Shown here: piece by piece, positions 25,761 through 34,078 of the stretch
Position numbering within the stretch: position 1 is the stretch's first letter
How the letters are laid out: each line of letters opens with the position of its first letter
NCBI GenBank assembly: GCA_005502875.1
Contig: SCMV01000041.1
Location: forward strand, 1-35,195
Source: Comamonadaceae bacterium 2PF
GTDB lineage: Bacteria; Pseudomonadota; Gammaproteobacteria; Burkholderiales; Burkholderiaceae_C
Reading direction: 5' to 3'
DNA length: 35,195 bases
Notes under the pieces: model-generated
The model's input: only the letters and a program-made list of their open reading frames with translations
Told to the model about the DNA's origin: nothing
Database searches by the model: none
Position numbers and translations under genes: made by a program

Positions 25761-26240
25761 ATGACTCCCGCTCTCAACAAACCGTTGCCGGACTTTGAAG
25801 CGATCGCCACGGGTGGCGTGAAGTTCACCCCCCCAGGCTTCGTTGGTCAGACCGTCGTGCTGTACTTCTACCCGAAGGACCACACCCCCGGTTGCACGAC
25901 CGAGGCCATGCAGTTCCGTGACCTGCACAAGGAGTTCGCGAAAGCTGGTGCCGTCGTTTTCGGCGTCTCGCGCGACAACCTGGCCTCGCACGACAAGTTC
26001 AAGCAGAACCTCGACCTGCCCTTCGAGCTGATCGCCGACACCGAAGAAAAGCTCTGCCACATGTTCGGTGTGGTCAAGAACAAGATCATGTACGGCAAGA
26101 AGGTCAAGGGCATTGAACGCTCCACCTTCCTGATCGGTCCTGACGGTGTGCTGCGCGAAGAATGGCGCGGCATCAAGGTCGCCGGCCACGTCGAAGACGT
26201 GCTCAAGGCCGTGCAAGGCCTCAAGCAGGAAGCTGCCTGA
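25761..26240 (+). CDS. bcp: Peroxiredoxin, BCP/PrxQ type
   Basis: A 159-residue thiol peroxidase that reduces hydrogen peroxide and organic peroxides. The thioredoxin-fold core has FYPKDHTPGCTTEAMQF with peroxidatic C45. The usual second cysteine five residues later (C50 in E. coli BCP) is methionine here. The only other cysteine is C99 (KLCHMFGV), matching E. coli C99. The enzyme may therefore work as a 1-Cys type or resolve through C99 (inference). The ATG at 25761 fits the family start; an extension to 25707 would overlap the -10 box. The next gene is phoH, across a 251-base gap holding hairpins and a terminator. Confidence 0.93.
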   Translation: MTPALNKPLPDFEAIATGGVKFTPPGFVGQTVVLYFYPKDHTPGCTTEAMQFRDLHKEFAKAGAVVFGVSRDNLASHDKFKQNLDLPFELIADTEEKLCHMFGVVKNKIMYGKKVKGIERSTFLIGPDGVLREEWRGIKVAGHVEDVLKAVQGLKQEAA

Positions 26241-26242
26241 AC

Positions 26243-26294
26243 CAGGCTCGAGCCTGAACGGCAGCGCCATTTCGCCCCGTGGCGTGGCGCTGCG
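26243..26294 (+). repeat. Two hairpins just after the peroxiredoxin gene
   Basis: CAGGCTCGAGCCTG (26243-26256) is a perfect palindrome, and GCAGCGCCA pairs with TGGCGCTGC (26261-26293). No T-run follows either one, so they may stabilise the mRNA end rather than terminate. Confidence 0.4.
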
Positions 26295-26311
26295 CACACA
26301 CCTCCAATCCC

Positions 26312-26342
26312 TTGCTTGCACGCAGGCCGGAGTGTGCATAAT
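26312..26342 (+). promoter_or_regulatory. Possible sigma-70 promoter in the peroxiredoxin-phoH gap
   Basis: CATAAT (26337-26342, five of six matches) lies downstream of two candidate -35s: TTGCTT (19-base spacer) and TTGCAC (15-base spacer). Both spacings are off the optimum, so the call is tentative. Transcription would start near 26349. Confidence 0.4.
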
Positions 26343-26348
26343 GAGTTC

Positions 26349-26472
26349 ATGCTTCCGAGCCTGATTGGTTTCAGTCCCGACATGACACAGCGCCAGAGCC
26401 CGTGCCGACACGGTGCCTCGCCCGCTGACACGCCGCAAGGCCGCACACCACCCTGTGCGGCCTTTTTGTTTT
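26349..26472 (+). ncRNA. Candidate small RNA or phoH attenuator leader
   Basis: About 120 bases between a possible promoter and a strong terminator, with no credible open frame. A small hairpin (CCGTG-CCGA-CACGG, 26400-26413) precedes the terminator stem. It could be released as a small RNA, be the 3' untranslated end of the peroxiredoxin message, or act as a leader attenuating phoH. It matches no RNA family I can name. Confidence 0.35.
26437..26472 (+). terminator. Intrinsic terminator 20 bases before phoH
   Basis: AAGGCCGCAC pairs perfectly with GTGCGGCCTT around an 8-base loop, followed by TTTTTGTTTTCC. It is one of the strongest terminators in the window. Confidence 0.92.
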
Positions 26473-26491
26473 CCGTCACCCCAGCCTGACC

Positions 26492-28255
26492 ATGCCACTG
26501 CCCAAGCCGCCGACCAAACGCGCCGACATGCTGAGCGCTGACGACTACAGCGCCCAACCCAAGGCGTCCCGCACCCCCACCGCCCGAGCCGCCAAGACCG
26601 CGAGCGGGCGCGCCGATGCGGCCAACCAGCCCACGCTGGAGCCCGTCGCACCAACCCAGCTCGAGGCCGTGCCCAAAACCAAAGCGCGCCCGAAAAAAGC
26701 CAGCCCAGCAGCCCCGGCACCCGTCCTCGTGGCGCCCGCCGTCGTGGCCGAGAAGAGCCCGGCAGAGGCGCCCTCTTCGCCGCGCTCCGCGCCGCCCGCC
26801 ATCAGCCGCACCGCGGCCAGCCACACCCCGCGCCGGCGCCGCCCCGTTGGCGACGGCCCGACCAAGCTGTTCGTGCTCGACACCAACGTGCTGCTGCACG
26901 ACCCGATGTCGCTGTTCCGCTTCGACGAGCACGATGTCTACCTGCCGATGATCACGCTCGAAGAGCTCGATGGTCACAAAAAGGGCATGACCGAGGTGGC
27001 GCGCAACGCCCGTCAGGTCAGCCGTGACCTCGACTCGCTGGCCGCCGACATGAGCAACCGCCAGCAGATGGACCCGGCCTCCGGCATCCCGCTGAACAAG
27101 ACCGGCCATGCGGGCGCAGGCGGCAAGCTTTACTTCCAGACGACCGGCATCACGATCGAGCTGCCCATGGGGCTTCCCCAAGGCAAGGCCGACAACCAGA
27201 TCCTGGGCGTGGTGCAGGCGCTGCGCAAGGAACACGGCGAGCGCGAGGTGGTGCTGGTGTCCAAAGACATCAACATGCGCATCAAGGCCCGAGCGATGGG
27301 CCTGCAAGCCGAGGACTACTTCAACGACAAGACGCTGGAAGACGGCGACTTGCTCTACACCGGCGTGCTCGCGCTGCCGGCCGACTTCTGGGAGCGCCAC
27401 GCCAAGGGCATGGAGAGCTGGCAGCAAGGCGGCACCACCTGCTACCGTGTCAGCGGCCCGATGGTGCCCGTGCTGATGGTCAACCAGTTCGTCTACCTGG
27501 AGACCCCGGGCGCCGCGCCGTGGTACGGCAAGGTCACCGAGATCACCGGCAAGACGGCCGTGCTGCGCACCGTCAAGGACTACACCCACCAGAAGAACGC
27601 CGTGTGGGGCGTGGCCGCTCGCAACCGCGAGCAGAACTTCGGCCTGAACCTGCTGATGGACCCGGAATGCGACTTCGTGACGCTGACGGGCTCGGCCGGC
27701 ACCGGCAAGACGCTGATGACGCTGGCCGCAGCCCTGTCGCAGGTGCTCGATGAGCGCCGCTACACCGAGATCATCGTCACCCGCGTGACGGTGCCGGTGG
27801 GCGAGGACATCGGTTTCCTGCCCGGCACGGAAGAGGAAAAGATGTCGCCCTGGATGGGCGCGCTCGATGACAACCTGGAAGTGCTGGCCCGTGGCGACAC
27901 CTCGGCCGGTGAGTGGGGCCGCGCGGCCACCAACGAGCTGGTGCGCAGCAAGATCAAGATCAAGAGCATGAACTTCATGCGCGGACGCACCTTCCTCAAC
28001 AAGTTCCTCATCATCGACGAGGCGCAGAACCTCACGCCCAAGCAGATGAAGACGCTGATCACTCGGGCGGGCCCGGGCACCAAAATCATCTGCCTGGGCA
28101 ACCTGGCGCAGATCGACACGCCTTACCTGACGGAAGGCTCCTCGGGCCTGACCTTCGCGGTGGACAAGTTCAAGGGCTGGCCGCACAGCGGGCACGTCAC
28201 GCTGGCGCGCGGCGAGCGCTCTCGCCTGGCGGACTTCGCCTCCGAAGTGCTCTGA
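26492..28255 (+). CDS. phoH: PhoH-family ATPase with N-terminal PIN domain
   Basis: A 587-residue protein. An Ala/Pro/Lys/Arg-rich, probably disordered segment covers 1-124. A PIN domain follows from about 125 (KLFVLDTNVLLHDP, with acidic residues in LEELDGHKKG). The PhoH ATPase domain has Walker A GSAGTGKT (K406) and Walker B FLIIDEAQ (D509), then CLGNLAQIDTPYL. PIN-PhoH proteins are RNA helicase/ribonuclease enzymes in the few cases studied (family knowledge). The ATG at 26492 (MPLPKPPTKRA) has no clear ribosome binding site and is only 20 bases past a strong terminator. The gene ends in its own terminator. RNA processing or stress response is the likely role. Confidence 0.92.
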   Translation: MPLPKPPTKRADMLSADDYSAQPKASRTPTARAAKTASGRADAANQPTLEPVAPTQLEAVPKTKARPKKASPAAPAPVLVAPAVVAEKSPAEAPSSPRSAPPAISRTAASHTPRRRRPVGDGPTKLFVLDTNVLLHDPMSLFRFDEHDVYLPMITLEELDGHKKGMTEVARNARQVSRDLDSLAADMSNRQQMDPASGIPLNKTGHAGAGGKLYFQTTGITIELPMGLPQGKADNQILGVVQALRKEHGEREVVLVSKDINMRIKARAMGLQAEDYFNDKTLEDGDLLYTGVLALPADFWERHAKGMESWQQGGTTCYRVSGPMVPVLMVNQFVYLETPGAAPWYGKVTEITGKTAVLRTVKDYTHQKNAVWGVAARNREQNFGLNLLMDPECDFVTLTGSAGTGKTLMTLAAALSQVLDERRYTEIIVTRVTVPVGEDIGFLPGTEEEKMSPWMGALDDNLEVLARGDTSAGEWGRAATNELVRSKIKIKSMNFMRGRTFLNKFLIIDEAQNLTPKQMKTLITRAGPGTKIICLGNLAQIDTPYLTEGSSGLTFAVDKFKGWPHSGHVTLARGERSRLADFASEVL

Positions 28256-28274
28256 CCAGCGCCTGAGCGCCCCC

Positions 28275-28304
28275 AAACAGCCGGGACCTCCCGGCTGTTT
28301 TTCT
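28275..28304 (+). terminator. Intrinsic terminator after phoH
   Basis: AAACAGCCGGG pairs perfectly with CCCGGCTGTTT around ACCT, followed by TTC. It starts 20 bases after the phoH stop. Confidence 0.9.
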
Positions 28305-28429
28305 TGGTGGGTTGACGTGGCCCACCCCACAGAAAGGGGGGCGGGCGCAGGGAAGAATTGGCACCACACGGCGCCCTTTGTCCATTGGCGGACGACTGCA
28401 ACCGCAACGCACACCGGACAATCGAGCCC

Positions 28430-29701
28430 ATGTCCACGGGCAACATTTCTTTCACCCTGCAAGCCACCTTGCTGCTCACGCTGATCGGCTTGGCTTTGGC
28501 CGCCTCCGCCGTCGCCACGGCCAGGCTGCTGAACCTGCGCCTGCGTTGGCTGCCACGATGGATGCGCCTGAACTGGCTGTCCGACCTGGTGCTGTCCACC
28601 AACGTCGACCAAAAGCACATTGGCCGGCGCTTCCTGGTGGGGGTGGCCAATTGCGCGGCCGGCGTGCTGGCGCTGAACGTCGGCGCCTCCTTGGGCCTGA
28701 TCGATGCACAGGCCTGCCGCTGGCTGACGTTGACGGCCTTGGTCACCACGGGCATTTTCTACGCGCTCATGCGCTCCGGGCTGAACCAGCGTTTCAGCGA
28801 CCCGGCCCTGACGGAATGGCAAGGCTCGTCGGTCATCCTCTTCCTCGCCTGGGGTTACCTGATCGGAGGGCCCGGTCGGCCGCTCGCCCTGCTCCTGCTG
28901 ATGGTGATCCTGCTGTTCAGCATGTTCACCAACACGCCCAGGCAGCTGTTTCGCGCCTGCGTGCTCGCTGGCTTGTCTTTCGGCTCGGCCATGGCCTGCG
29001 TGGCCTGGGAAGCCAGGGCCGAACTCAACGCAGCGGCCATGCAGCTCGTCTACGGCTGCGTGTTGCTGCTGGCGTTGTCCACCGTGAGCCTGCTGATCCA
29101 CCAGATGCACCAGTTGCGCAGACAGGCCCAGGTGCGCCAGCAAGAGCTCGCCGAGGCATTGGATCGCATCCGTGACCTGGCCACGCACGACGAGCTCACT
29201 GGCCTGATCAACCGGCGCCGCATGCAGGAATTGATGCACACCGAAAAGCATCGCACCGTGCGCTCGGGTCGCGGCTTTTGCCTGGCGATGATCGACATCG
29301 ATCACTTCAAGCGCGTCAACGACCGCCTGGGGCATGTCGCTGGCGACGAGGTGCTGGCCCGCGTGGCAGGCACCATCGCGGCCGGCTTGCGCGAAACGGA
29401 CATCGTTGCCCGCTGGGGTGGCGAAGAATTCCTGGTCATGTTCACCGACACGGACGAGGACACCGCCGAGCGCGTGTTGCTGCGCATCCAGGCCGCTCTG
29501 GCCCAGACCCCCGTGACCGAAGCCGACCCCTTGCTGCGCATCACGTTTTCAGCCGGCGTGGGCAACCACCTGCGCGACGAGACCCTCACGCGCACCATCG
29601 ACCGGGCAGACCGGGCGCTCTACGCAGCGAAGGCCGCAGGTCGCAACCGCGTGCTGCACGCCGAGTTGCCCGCGAATGGCGCGGCAACCAGGGTCGCCTG
29701 A
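28430..29701 (+). CDS. Membrane diguanylate cyclase with intact I-site
   Basis: A 423-residue inner-membrane enzyme. About six or seven hydrophobic segments cover 1-225, with no known sensor domain, then a short coiled linker (HQLRRQAQVRQQELAEAL) and a GGDEF domain at about 250-410. The active loop GGEEF is at 330-334, and the inhibitory RxxD site is RETD, correctly spaced, so product inhibition should operate. The ATG at 28430 (MSTGNISFTLQ) directly precedes the first membrane segment; an in-frame ATG at 28358 would add 24 unconserved residues. Its end is convergent with rlmD 72 bases away. The signal is unknown. Confidence 0.92.
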   Translation: MSTGNISFTLQATLLLTLIGLALAASAVATARLLNLRLRWLPRWMRLNWLSDLVLSTNVDQKHIGRRFLVGVANCAAGVLALNVGASLGLIDAQACRWLTLTALVTTGIFYALMRSGLNQRFSDPALTEWQGSSVILFLAWGYLIGGPGRPLALLLLMVILLFSMFTNTPRQLFRACVLAGLSFGSAMACVAWEARAELNAAAMQLVYGCVLLLALSTVSLLIHQMHQLRRQAQVRQQELAEALDRIRDLATHDELTGLINRRRMQELMHTEKHRTVRSGRGFCLAMIDIDHFKRVNDRLGHVAGDEVLARVAGTIAAGLRETDIVARWGGEEFLVMFTDTDEDTAERVLLRIQAALAQTPVTEADPLLRITFSAGVGNHLRDETLTRTIDRADRALYAAKAAGRNRVLHAELPANGAATRVA

Positions 29702-29773
29702 GGCAAGCACCTCGGTCCGGGTTCAACCGCCGATGGCATGGTGGGGCAACCAGATCGCCCCCCAACCCGCTCG

Positions 29774-31255
29774 TCAGCCGGTCTGGTCGGCCAATTCGAA
29801 CACCGCCATGCTCTCGACGTGAGCGGTGTGCGGGAACATGTTGACCGCTCCTGCGGAAACGCAACGGTACCCGGCCTGGTGGACCAGCAAACCCGCATCG
29901 CGCGCCAAGGTGGCGGGGTTGCAGCTCACGTAGACGATGCGTCGCGGCGGCACCCAACCGGGCACCAGGCTCGGATCCTGGTGCAGATCGGCGAGCGCCT
30001 TGGCCAGGGCAAACGCCCCTTCGCGCGGCGGGTCGACCAGCCACTTGTCGGACCGGCCGTAGCCGGCCAGCTCCTGTGGCGTGATCTCGAACAGGTTGCG
30101 GGCCACGAAAGACGTGCGCTCGGCCAAACCGTTGTGCTCGGCGTTCTCGCGCGAGCGGGCCACCAGGGCCTCGCTGCCCTCGATGCCCAGCACCTCTCTG
30201 GCCTGAGTGGCCAGCGGCAGCGTGAAGTTGCCCAGACCGCAGAACCAGTCGATCACGCGCTCTTCGCGCTGGACGGCCAACAGGCGCAAGGCACGCCCGA
30301 CCAGCACCTGGTTGATGGCGTGGTTCACCTGGGTGAAGTCGGTCGGTCGAAACGGCATGTTGACGCCGAACTCGGGCAGGTTGTAGTCGAGCCCGGGCAG
30401 CGTTTCATCCAGCGGGTGCACGGTGTCCGGGCCCTTGGGCTGCAGCCACCACGACAGCGTCTGCTGGCCGCTGCCAACCGGTCCATGCTTGGCGGCAAAA
30501 GCGCGCAGGCGTGCCACGTCGGCGTCGCTCAAGGCTTCCAGGTGACGCAGCACGAGCACCGTCACTTCGGTGCCGACGGCCACTTCGATCTGAGGCAGGC
30601 GGTCACGCTGATCCATCGAGCCGACGAGCTCGCGCAGGGGCACCAGCAAGCGGCTGACGTGAGGGGGCAGCACCTCGCAACTCGTCATGTCAGCCACGTA
30701 GCGCGACTTGCGCTCGTGGAAACCGACCAGCACCGTGCCCTTCTTGACGACGTGGCGCACCGACAGGCGCGCCCGGTAGCGGTAGCCCCAGGTCGGGCCC
30801 TCGATGGGGCGCAGCAAGGTTTCTGCACGGACCTTGCCCAGGTGCCAGAGGTTGTCTTCGAGCACCCGCTGCTTGACGGCCACCTGGGCTGCCGGCTGGA
30901 AGTGCTGCATCTTGCAGCCGCCACACAGGCCGAAATGCACACAACGCGGGTCGGTGCGCTGGGAGCTCTCGCGGCGGCGCTCGGACGGCGTGGCCTGCTC
31001 CCAGTTGTTCTTGCGGCGGCTGACACTGACACGCACCTCTTCACCGGGCAGCGCGTCTTCGATGAAAACCACCTTGCCATTGGCACGGTGAGCCACGCCC
31101 TGGGCCTCGAGATCGAGGGACTCGACGGTCAGCCACTCCAGGTGGGGCGGCACGTCAACGGGGGCGTCAACAGGTGCTTGAGCAGGCGACTCGACACCGA
31201 TGAGGGCGGGCGCCACGTCGGCGCCTGGATGCGAAACGGGGGATGCAGCGGTCAT
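29774..31255 (-). CDS. rlmD: 23S rRNA (uracil-1939-C5)-methyltransferase RlmD
   Basis: SAM-dependent enzyme that methylates U1939 of 23S rRNA. The product has 493 residues. A TRAM-like N-terminal domain follows a Pro/Ala-rich extension of about 38 residues. The [4Fe-4S] ligands are C105, C111, C114 ([10 protein letters not shown]) and C193. The methyltransferase part has [23 protein letters not shown] (SAM binding) and [11 protein letters not shown] with the catalytic cysteine. The ATG at 31255 lies within a 9-bp perfect hairpin, and the extension before residue 39 has no internal methionine, so a later GTG start is possible. It follows nlpD on the chromosome but is 64 bases upstream of it in transcription order. 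Confidence 0.95.
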   Translation of the reverse strand: MTAASPVSHPGADVAPALIGVESPAQAPVDAPVDVPPHLEWLTVESLDLEAQGVAHRANGKVVFIEDALPGEEVRVSVSRRKNNWEQATPSERRRESSQRTDPRCVHFGLCGGCKMQHFQPAAQVAVKQRVLEDNLWHLGKVRAETLLRPIEGPTWGYRYRARLSVRHVVKKGTVLVGFHERKSRYVADMTSCEVLPPHVSRLLVPLRELVGSMDQRDRLPQIEVAVGTEVTVLVLRHLEALSDADVARLRAFAAKHGPVGSGQQTLSWWLQPKGPDTVHPLDETLPGLDYNLPEFGVNMPFRPTDFTQVNHAINQVLVGRALRLLAVQREERVIDWFCGLGNFTLPLATQAREVLGIEGSEALVARSRENAEHNGLAERTSFVARNLFEITPQELAGYGRSDKWLVDPPREGAFALAKALADLHQDPSLVPGWVPPRRIVYVSCNPATLARDAGLLVHQAGYRCVSAGAVNMFPHTAHVESMAVFELADQTG

Positions 31256-31261
31256 CCCCCG
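31237..31261 (-). promoter_or_regulatory. Hairpin sequestering the rlmD start codon
   Basis: On the mRNA, CGGGGGAUG pairs perfectly with CAUCCCCCG around a seven-base loop. The left arm contains the annotated start codon and the G-run just before it. It may limit translation, or it may indicate that the true start is downstream. Confidence 0.6.
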
Positions 31262-31319
31262 ATTGTCTCACTGGTGCCCCGGCCTTCCGCAGGCCTGGCG
31301 GTGCGCGCAGCAGCCCAGT

Positions 31320-32234
31320 TCAGCGCGCGGGCAACTGGCGCGCCGGGTCGAGCGGCTTGCCCTTCTTGCGAATCTCGAAGTGCAACTGCACCCGCTCGGC
31401 GTCCGTCGAGCCCATCTCGGCGATCTTCTGGCCACGCTTGACGGCTTGGTCTTCTTTGACCAACAAAGCCTGGTTGTGGGCGTAGGCCGTGAGGTAGTCG
31501 GCGCTGTGCTTGACGATGACCAGGTTGCCGTAGCCGCGCAGGCCGGATCCGGCGTACACGACGCGACCATCTGCGGCGGCCACGACGGGGTCACCGACCT
31601 TGCCACCGATGGTCAGGCCCTTGTTGCGGCCTTCTTCAAAACTGGCCAGAACCGGCCCCGCAGCCGGCCAACCCCAATTGGGCTCCTCGCCTTCGCGAGC
31701 GTCAGAGGACGGGGGCGCTGGCGGTGTGACGGGCGCGGGCGTGGCACTGGCGGAAGCCGCCGAGGTGCCTGAAGCCGGCGTGGCTGGGCGCACGCCTGGC
31801 GGGGTGCGAGGGTCCGCAGCGGCGGTGGTGGTGGCCGTCGTCGGACGCGGCTCGACGCGCGGCGTGCCCAGCGGCTTGACGACCACACCCGGTGCGGCCT
31901 CGCTGGCAGGCGGCACCACGCGCACGACTTGCCCGACCTCGATCAGGTTGGGGTTCTCCAGGCTGTTCCAGCTGGCGATGTCGCGCCAGTTCTGGCCCGA
32001 CTCCAGCGCGATGCGGATCAGCGTGTCGCCAGGTTTGACGGTGTAGTAACCAGGCTTGCCGGCGTTCTCGGCACCCGGCAGCACCTTGGGGGCGCTGGCG
32101 GACGAGGCAGACGAACCACCAGCGGGTCGCCCCTGGTCTTCAACCGGGGCACGCCGGCCAGGCGAAGCGCAACCGGCCAGGATGAGGAGGGTGGCCGCCG
32201 CGGCGACCAGGCGAATGGAAGGTCTCATGGGCAT
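31320..32234 (-). CDS. nlpD: NlpD-like lipoprotein, LysM plus degenerate M23 domain
   Basis: A 304-residue outer-membrane lipoprotein that controls cell-wall cleavage. The lipobox LILAGC places the lipidated Cys at C22. A LysM domain at about 62-106 (YYTVKPGDTLIRIALES...VGQVVRV) binds peptidoglycan. A Pro/Ala/Thr-rich linker precedes the M23 (LytM) domain at about 190-300. The zinc ligands are missing: the HxxxD position reads NKGLTIGG, and HxH reads QLH. As in E. coli NlpD, it is therefore expected to activate an amidase (AmiC) rather than cut. ATG at 32234 or 32228; no clear ribosome binding site. It follows surE and pcm. rpoS, often next, is absent. Confidence 0.92.
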   Translation of the reverse strand: MPMRPSIRLVAAAATLLILAGCASPGRRAPVEDQGRPAGGSSASSASAPKVLPGAENAGKPGYYTVKPGDTLIRIALESGQNWRDIASWNSLENPNLIEVGQVVRVVPPASEAAPGVVVKPLGTPRVEPRPTTATTTAAADPRTPPGVRPATPASGTSAASASATPAPVTPPAPPSSDAREGEEPNWGWPAAGPVLASFEEGRNKGLTIGGKVGDPVVAAADGRVVYAGSGLRGYGNLVIVKHSADYLTAYAHNQALLVKEDQAVKRGQKIAEMGSTDAERVQLHFEIRKKGKPLDPARQLPAR

Positions 32235-32246
32235 TGGGTTGTGGCC

Positions 32247-32265
32247 CCAGGTGCGAAACACCTGG
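32247..32265 (-). promoter_or_regulatory. Hairpin between pcm and nlpD
   Basis: CCAGGTG and CACCTGG pair around a five-base loop in the 39-base gap, 13 bases before the nlpD start. No T-run follows. It may affect nlpD translation or processing of the surE-pcm-nlpD message. Confidence 0.45.
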
Positions 32266-32273
32266 TGGCGCCG

Positions 32274-33140
32274 TCAGGTCATGCCGGATTTTAGGGGGAC
32301 GAACAGGACGGCCCCGGCCCGGCTGTGTTTCAGGCTGCCATCGGGCAGGCGATCGACGATGGTGAGCACCTGCCCCCGACCGGCTTCTTCCATCGGGGCC
32401 ACCAGGCGCCCTCCGGGAGCGAGCTGGTCCAGCCAGGCTTGCGGCAGGGCTGAGCCCCCCGCTGCGGCGATGATGGTGTCATATGGGGCTTGCGGGGCGT
32501 GGCCCAGCATGCCGTCTCCATAGACGAGACGAACGTCGGGCATGCCCGGCACCGAAGTGCGCAACCCATCGAGGTGCTGACGCGCCTTGAGGTGCAAATC
32601 ACGCAAACGCTCGATGGAGACCACCCGCCGAGCCAGCAGTGCCAGCAGCGCAGCCTGGTAGCCGCAACCGGTGCCCACCTCGAGGCAGGCGCCCAGCGGC
32701 CTGGCCGCCCCCGCCGGATCAGCTGGCAACCCGGGGCGCATGCACAGCGCCTGGATCATGGTCGCCACGACCGACGGTTTGGAGATGGTCTGCCCCAGCC
32801 CGATGGGCAGGCTGGTGTCTTCGTAAGCCTGGTTGACCAGGGCGGTGTCGACGAACTGGTGTCGGGGCACGCGCGCGAAGGCGTCCAGCACACCCGGGTG
32901 CGCAATGCCCTCGGCGGCCAGGCGGGCCACCATGCGCTGGCGCACAGAAACCGAGTCGAGCCCCACGCCCTGGGGACGCGTCTGGCGCTGGCGTTCATCC
33001 ACGGCATGTTGAAGCGGCGCCTGGGGGCGCAGCAACTCACGGCTCGAGCGCGCGGACGCCGCCGCAGCCGCGCCAGCCGGCAATTGGTCAAGCTGCAAAG
33101 GAAAGCGCCTTGGTTTGCGCTCTGCCTGGCCCTGGCTCAT
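32274..33140 (-). CDS. pcm: Protein-L-isoaspartate O-methyltransferase
   Basis: Repairs isoaspartyl residues in aged proteins using SAM. The product has 288 residues against about 208 in E. coli, owing to a basic, Ala/Arg-rich N-terminal extension of about 65 residues before the conserved [14 protein letters not shown]. Motif I is [15 protein letters not shown], with [14 protein letters not shown] before it and [27 protein letters not shown] after it; all catalytic-fold motifs are present. Longer Pcm proteins are, as I recall, usual in Burkholderiales. The start at 33140 overlaps the surE stop by 4 bases. The stop is 39 bases before nlpD. Confidence 0.94.
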   Translation of the reverse strand: MSQGQAERKPRRFPLQLDQLPAGAAAAASARSSRELLRPQAPLQHAVDERQRQTRPQGVGLDSVSVRQRMVARLAAEGIAHPGVLDAFARVPRHQFVDTALVNQAYEDTSLPIGLGQTISKPSVVATMIQALCMRPGLPADPAGAARPLGACLEVGTGCGYQAALLALLARRVVSIERLRDLHLKARQHLDGLRTSVPGMPDVRLVYGDGMLGHAPQAPYDTIIAAAGGSALPQAWLDQLAPGGRLVAPMEEAGRGQVLTIVDRLPDGSLKHSRAGAVLFVPLKSGMT

Positions 33141-33886
33141 GCGCGCCCCACCCACTGCTGCCATTGGGGCAGGCGCTGGTGATCGGTCATGTCAACCTGC
33201 AACGGCGTGATGGACACGCGGCCCTGGCGGATGGCGTGGAAGTCGGTGCCTTCGCCCTCTTCGCGTGCCTCGCCGGCGGGGCCGATCCAGTAAAACAGGT
33301 CACCACGCGGGTTGTGCTGCGGCACCGCGGGGAAACTCGCGTGCCGGCGGCCCAGGCGGGTGATTTCCCAAGGGGCCTGATCGGCATCGGCGCGCGACGG
33401 GATGTTGACATTGAGCAGCCAGGGACGCGCGGCTGGCGGGCGAGCCAGCACCTGCTCGATGACCTGGCGGGCCACGCGGGCGGCCACATCGAGGTGAGCC
33501 CACCCTTTTTCGACCAGGGAGAAGGCGATGGCGGGCACACCAAAAAGGTGGCCTTCGGTGGCGGCGGCAACGGTACCGGAGTACAAGGTGTCGTCGCCCA
33601 TGTTCGCGCCGTTGTTGATGCCCGACAGCACCAGGTCAGGCTGGGGGATCAGGCCAGCGGTGAGCGCCAGGTGCACGCTGTCGGACGGGGTGCCCGTGAC
33701 ATAGCGGAAACCATTGGCCGCCGTGTGCAGGCTCAGGGGCTGGTGCAGGGTCAGGGCGTTGGAGGTGCCCGAGGCGTTGCGCTCGGGGGCGAAGACGTCC
33801 ACCACCCCCAGGCCTTCGCAGGCTTTGACCAGGGCTTCGATGCCGGGCGCCAGGTAACCGTCATCGTTGGCAATCAGGATTCGCAT
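33137..33886 (-). CDS. surE: 5'/3'-nucleotidase SurE
   Basis: Metal-dependent nucleotidase that removes phosphate from nucleoside monophosphates. The 249-residue length is standard. The N-terminal [16 protein letters not shown] holds the metal-binding D8-D9 pair, [14 protein letters not shown] the conserved serine, and [25 protein letters not shown] the Asn/Asp metal site. The ATG at 33886 is the family start; an in-frame ATG at 33994 would add 36 unconserved residues. It is the first gene of surE-pcm-nlpD and translationally coupled to pcm. A 192-base divergent region separates it from the response regulator. Confidence 0.96.
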   Translation of the reverse strand: MRILIANDDGYLAPGIEALVKACEGLGVVDVFAPERNASGTSNALTLHQPLSLHTAANGFRYVTGTPSDSVHLALTAGLIPQPDLVLSGINNGANMGDDTLYSGTVAAATEGHLFGVPAIAFSLVEKGWAHLDVAARVARQVIEQVLARPPAARPWLLNVNIPSRADADQAPWEITRLGRRHASFPAVPQHNPRGDLFYWIGPAGEAREEGEGTDFHAIRQGRVSITPLQVDMTDHQRLPQWQQWVGRA

Positions 33887-33948
33887 GCGGCCATTGTAGG
33901 AGCGCAACGACAGGTGGGCGCAAAACATGCAAGCGGGGTGCAACAGGG

Positions 33949-33977
33949 GTGACGCAGCCCCCATAGAGACCGATAAT
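33949..33977 (+). promoter_or_regulatory. Possible sigma-70 promoter of the response regulator gene
   Basis: GTGACG (four of six matches), 17 bases, GATAAT (five of six matches), about 100 bases before the ATG at 34079. The long leader is otherwise featureless. Confidence 0.45.
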
Positions 33978-34078
33978 CCAAGGATGCGGTTCACCCAAAT
34001 GGCTGACCCCCTTCATGCCCGACCATCGGGCGCATCATCAACCCAGGCCAATGCACCCAGCAGCCTCGGGAGGAGTCC

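Noticed and set aside
25868-29335. 1155-codon leftward open frame across phoH and the second cyclase
   Set aside because: It spans two well-identified genes and their intergenic terminator on the other strand, with no domain of its own.
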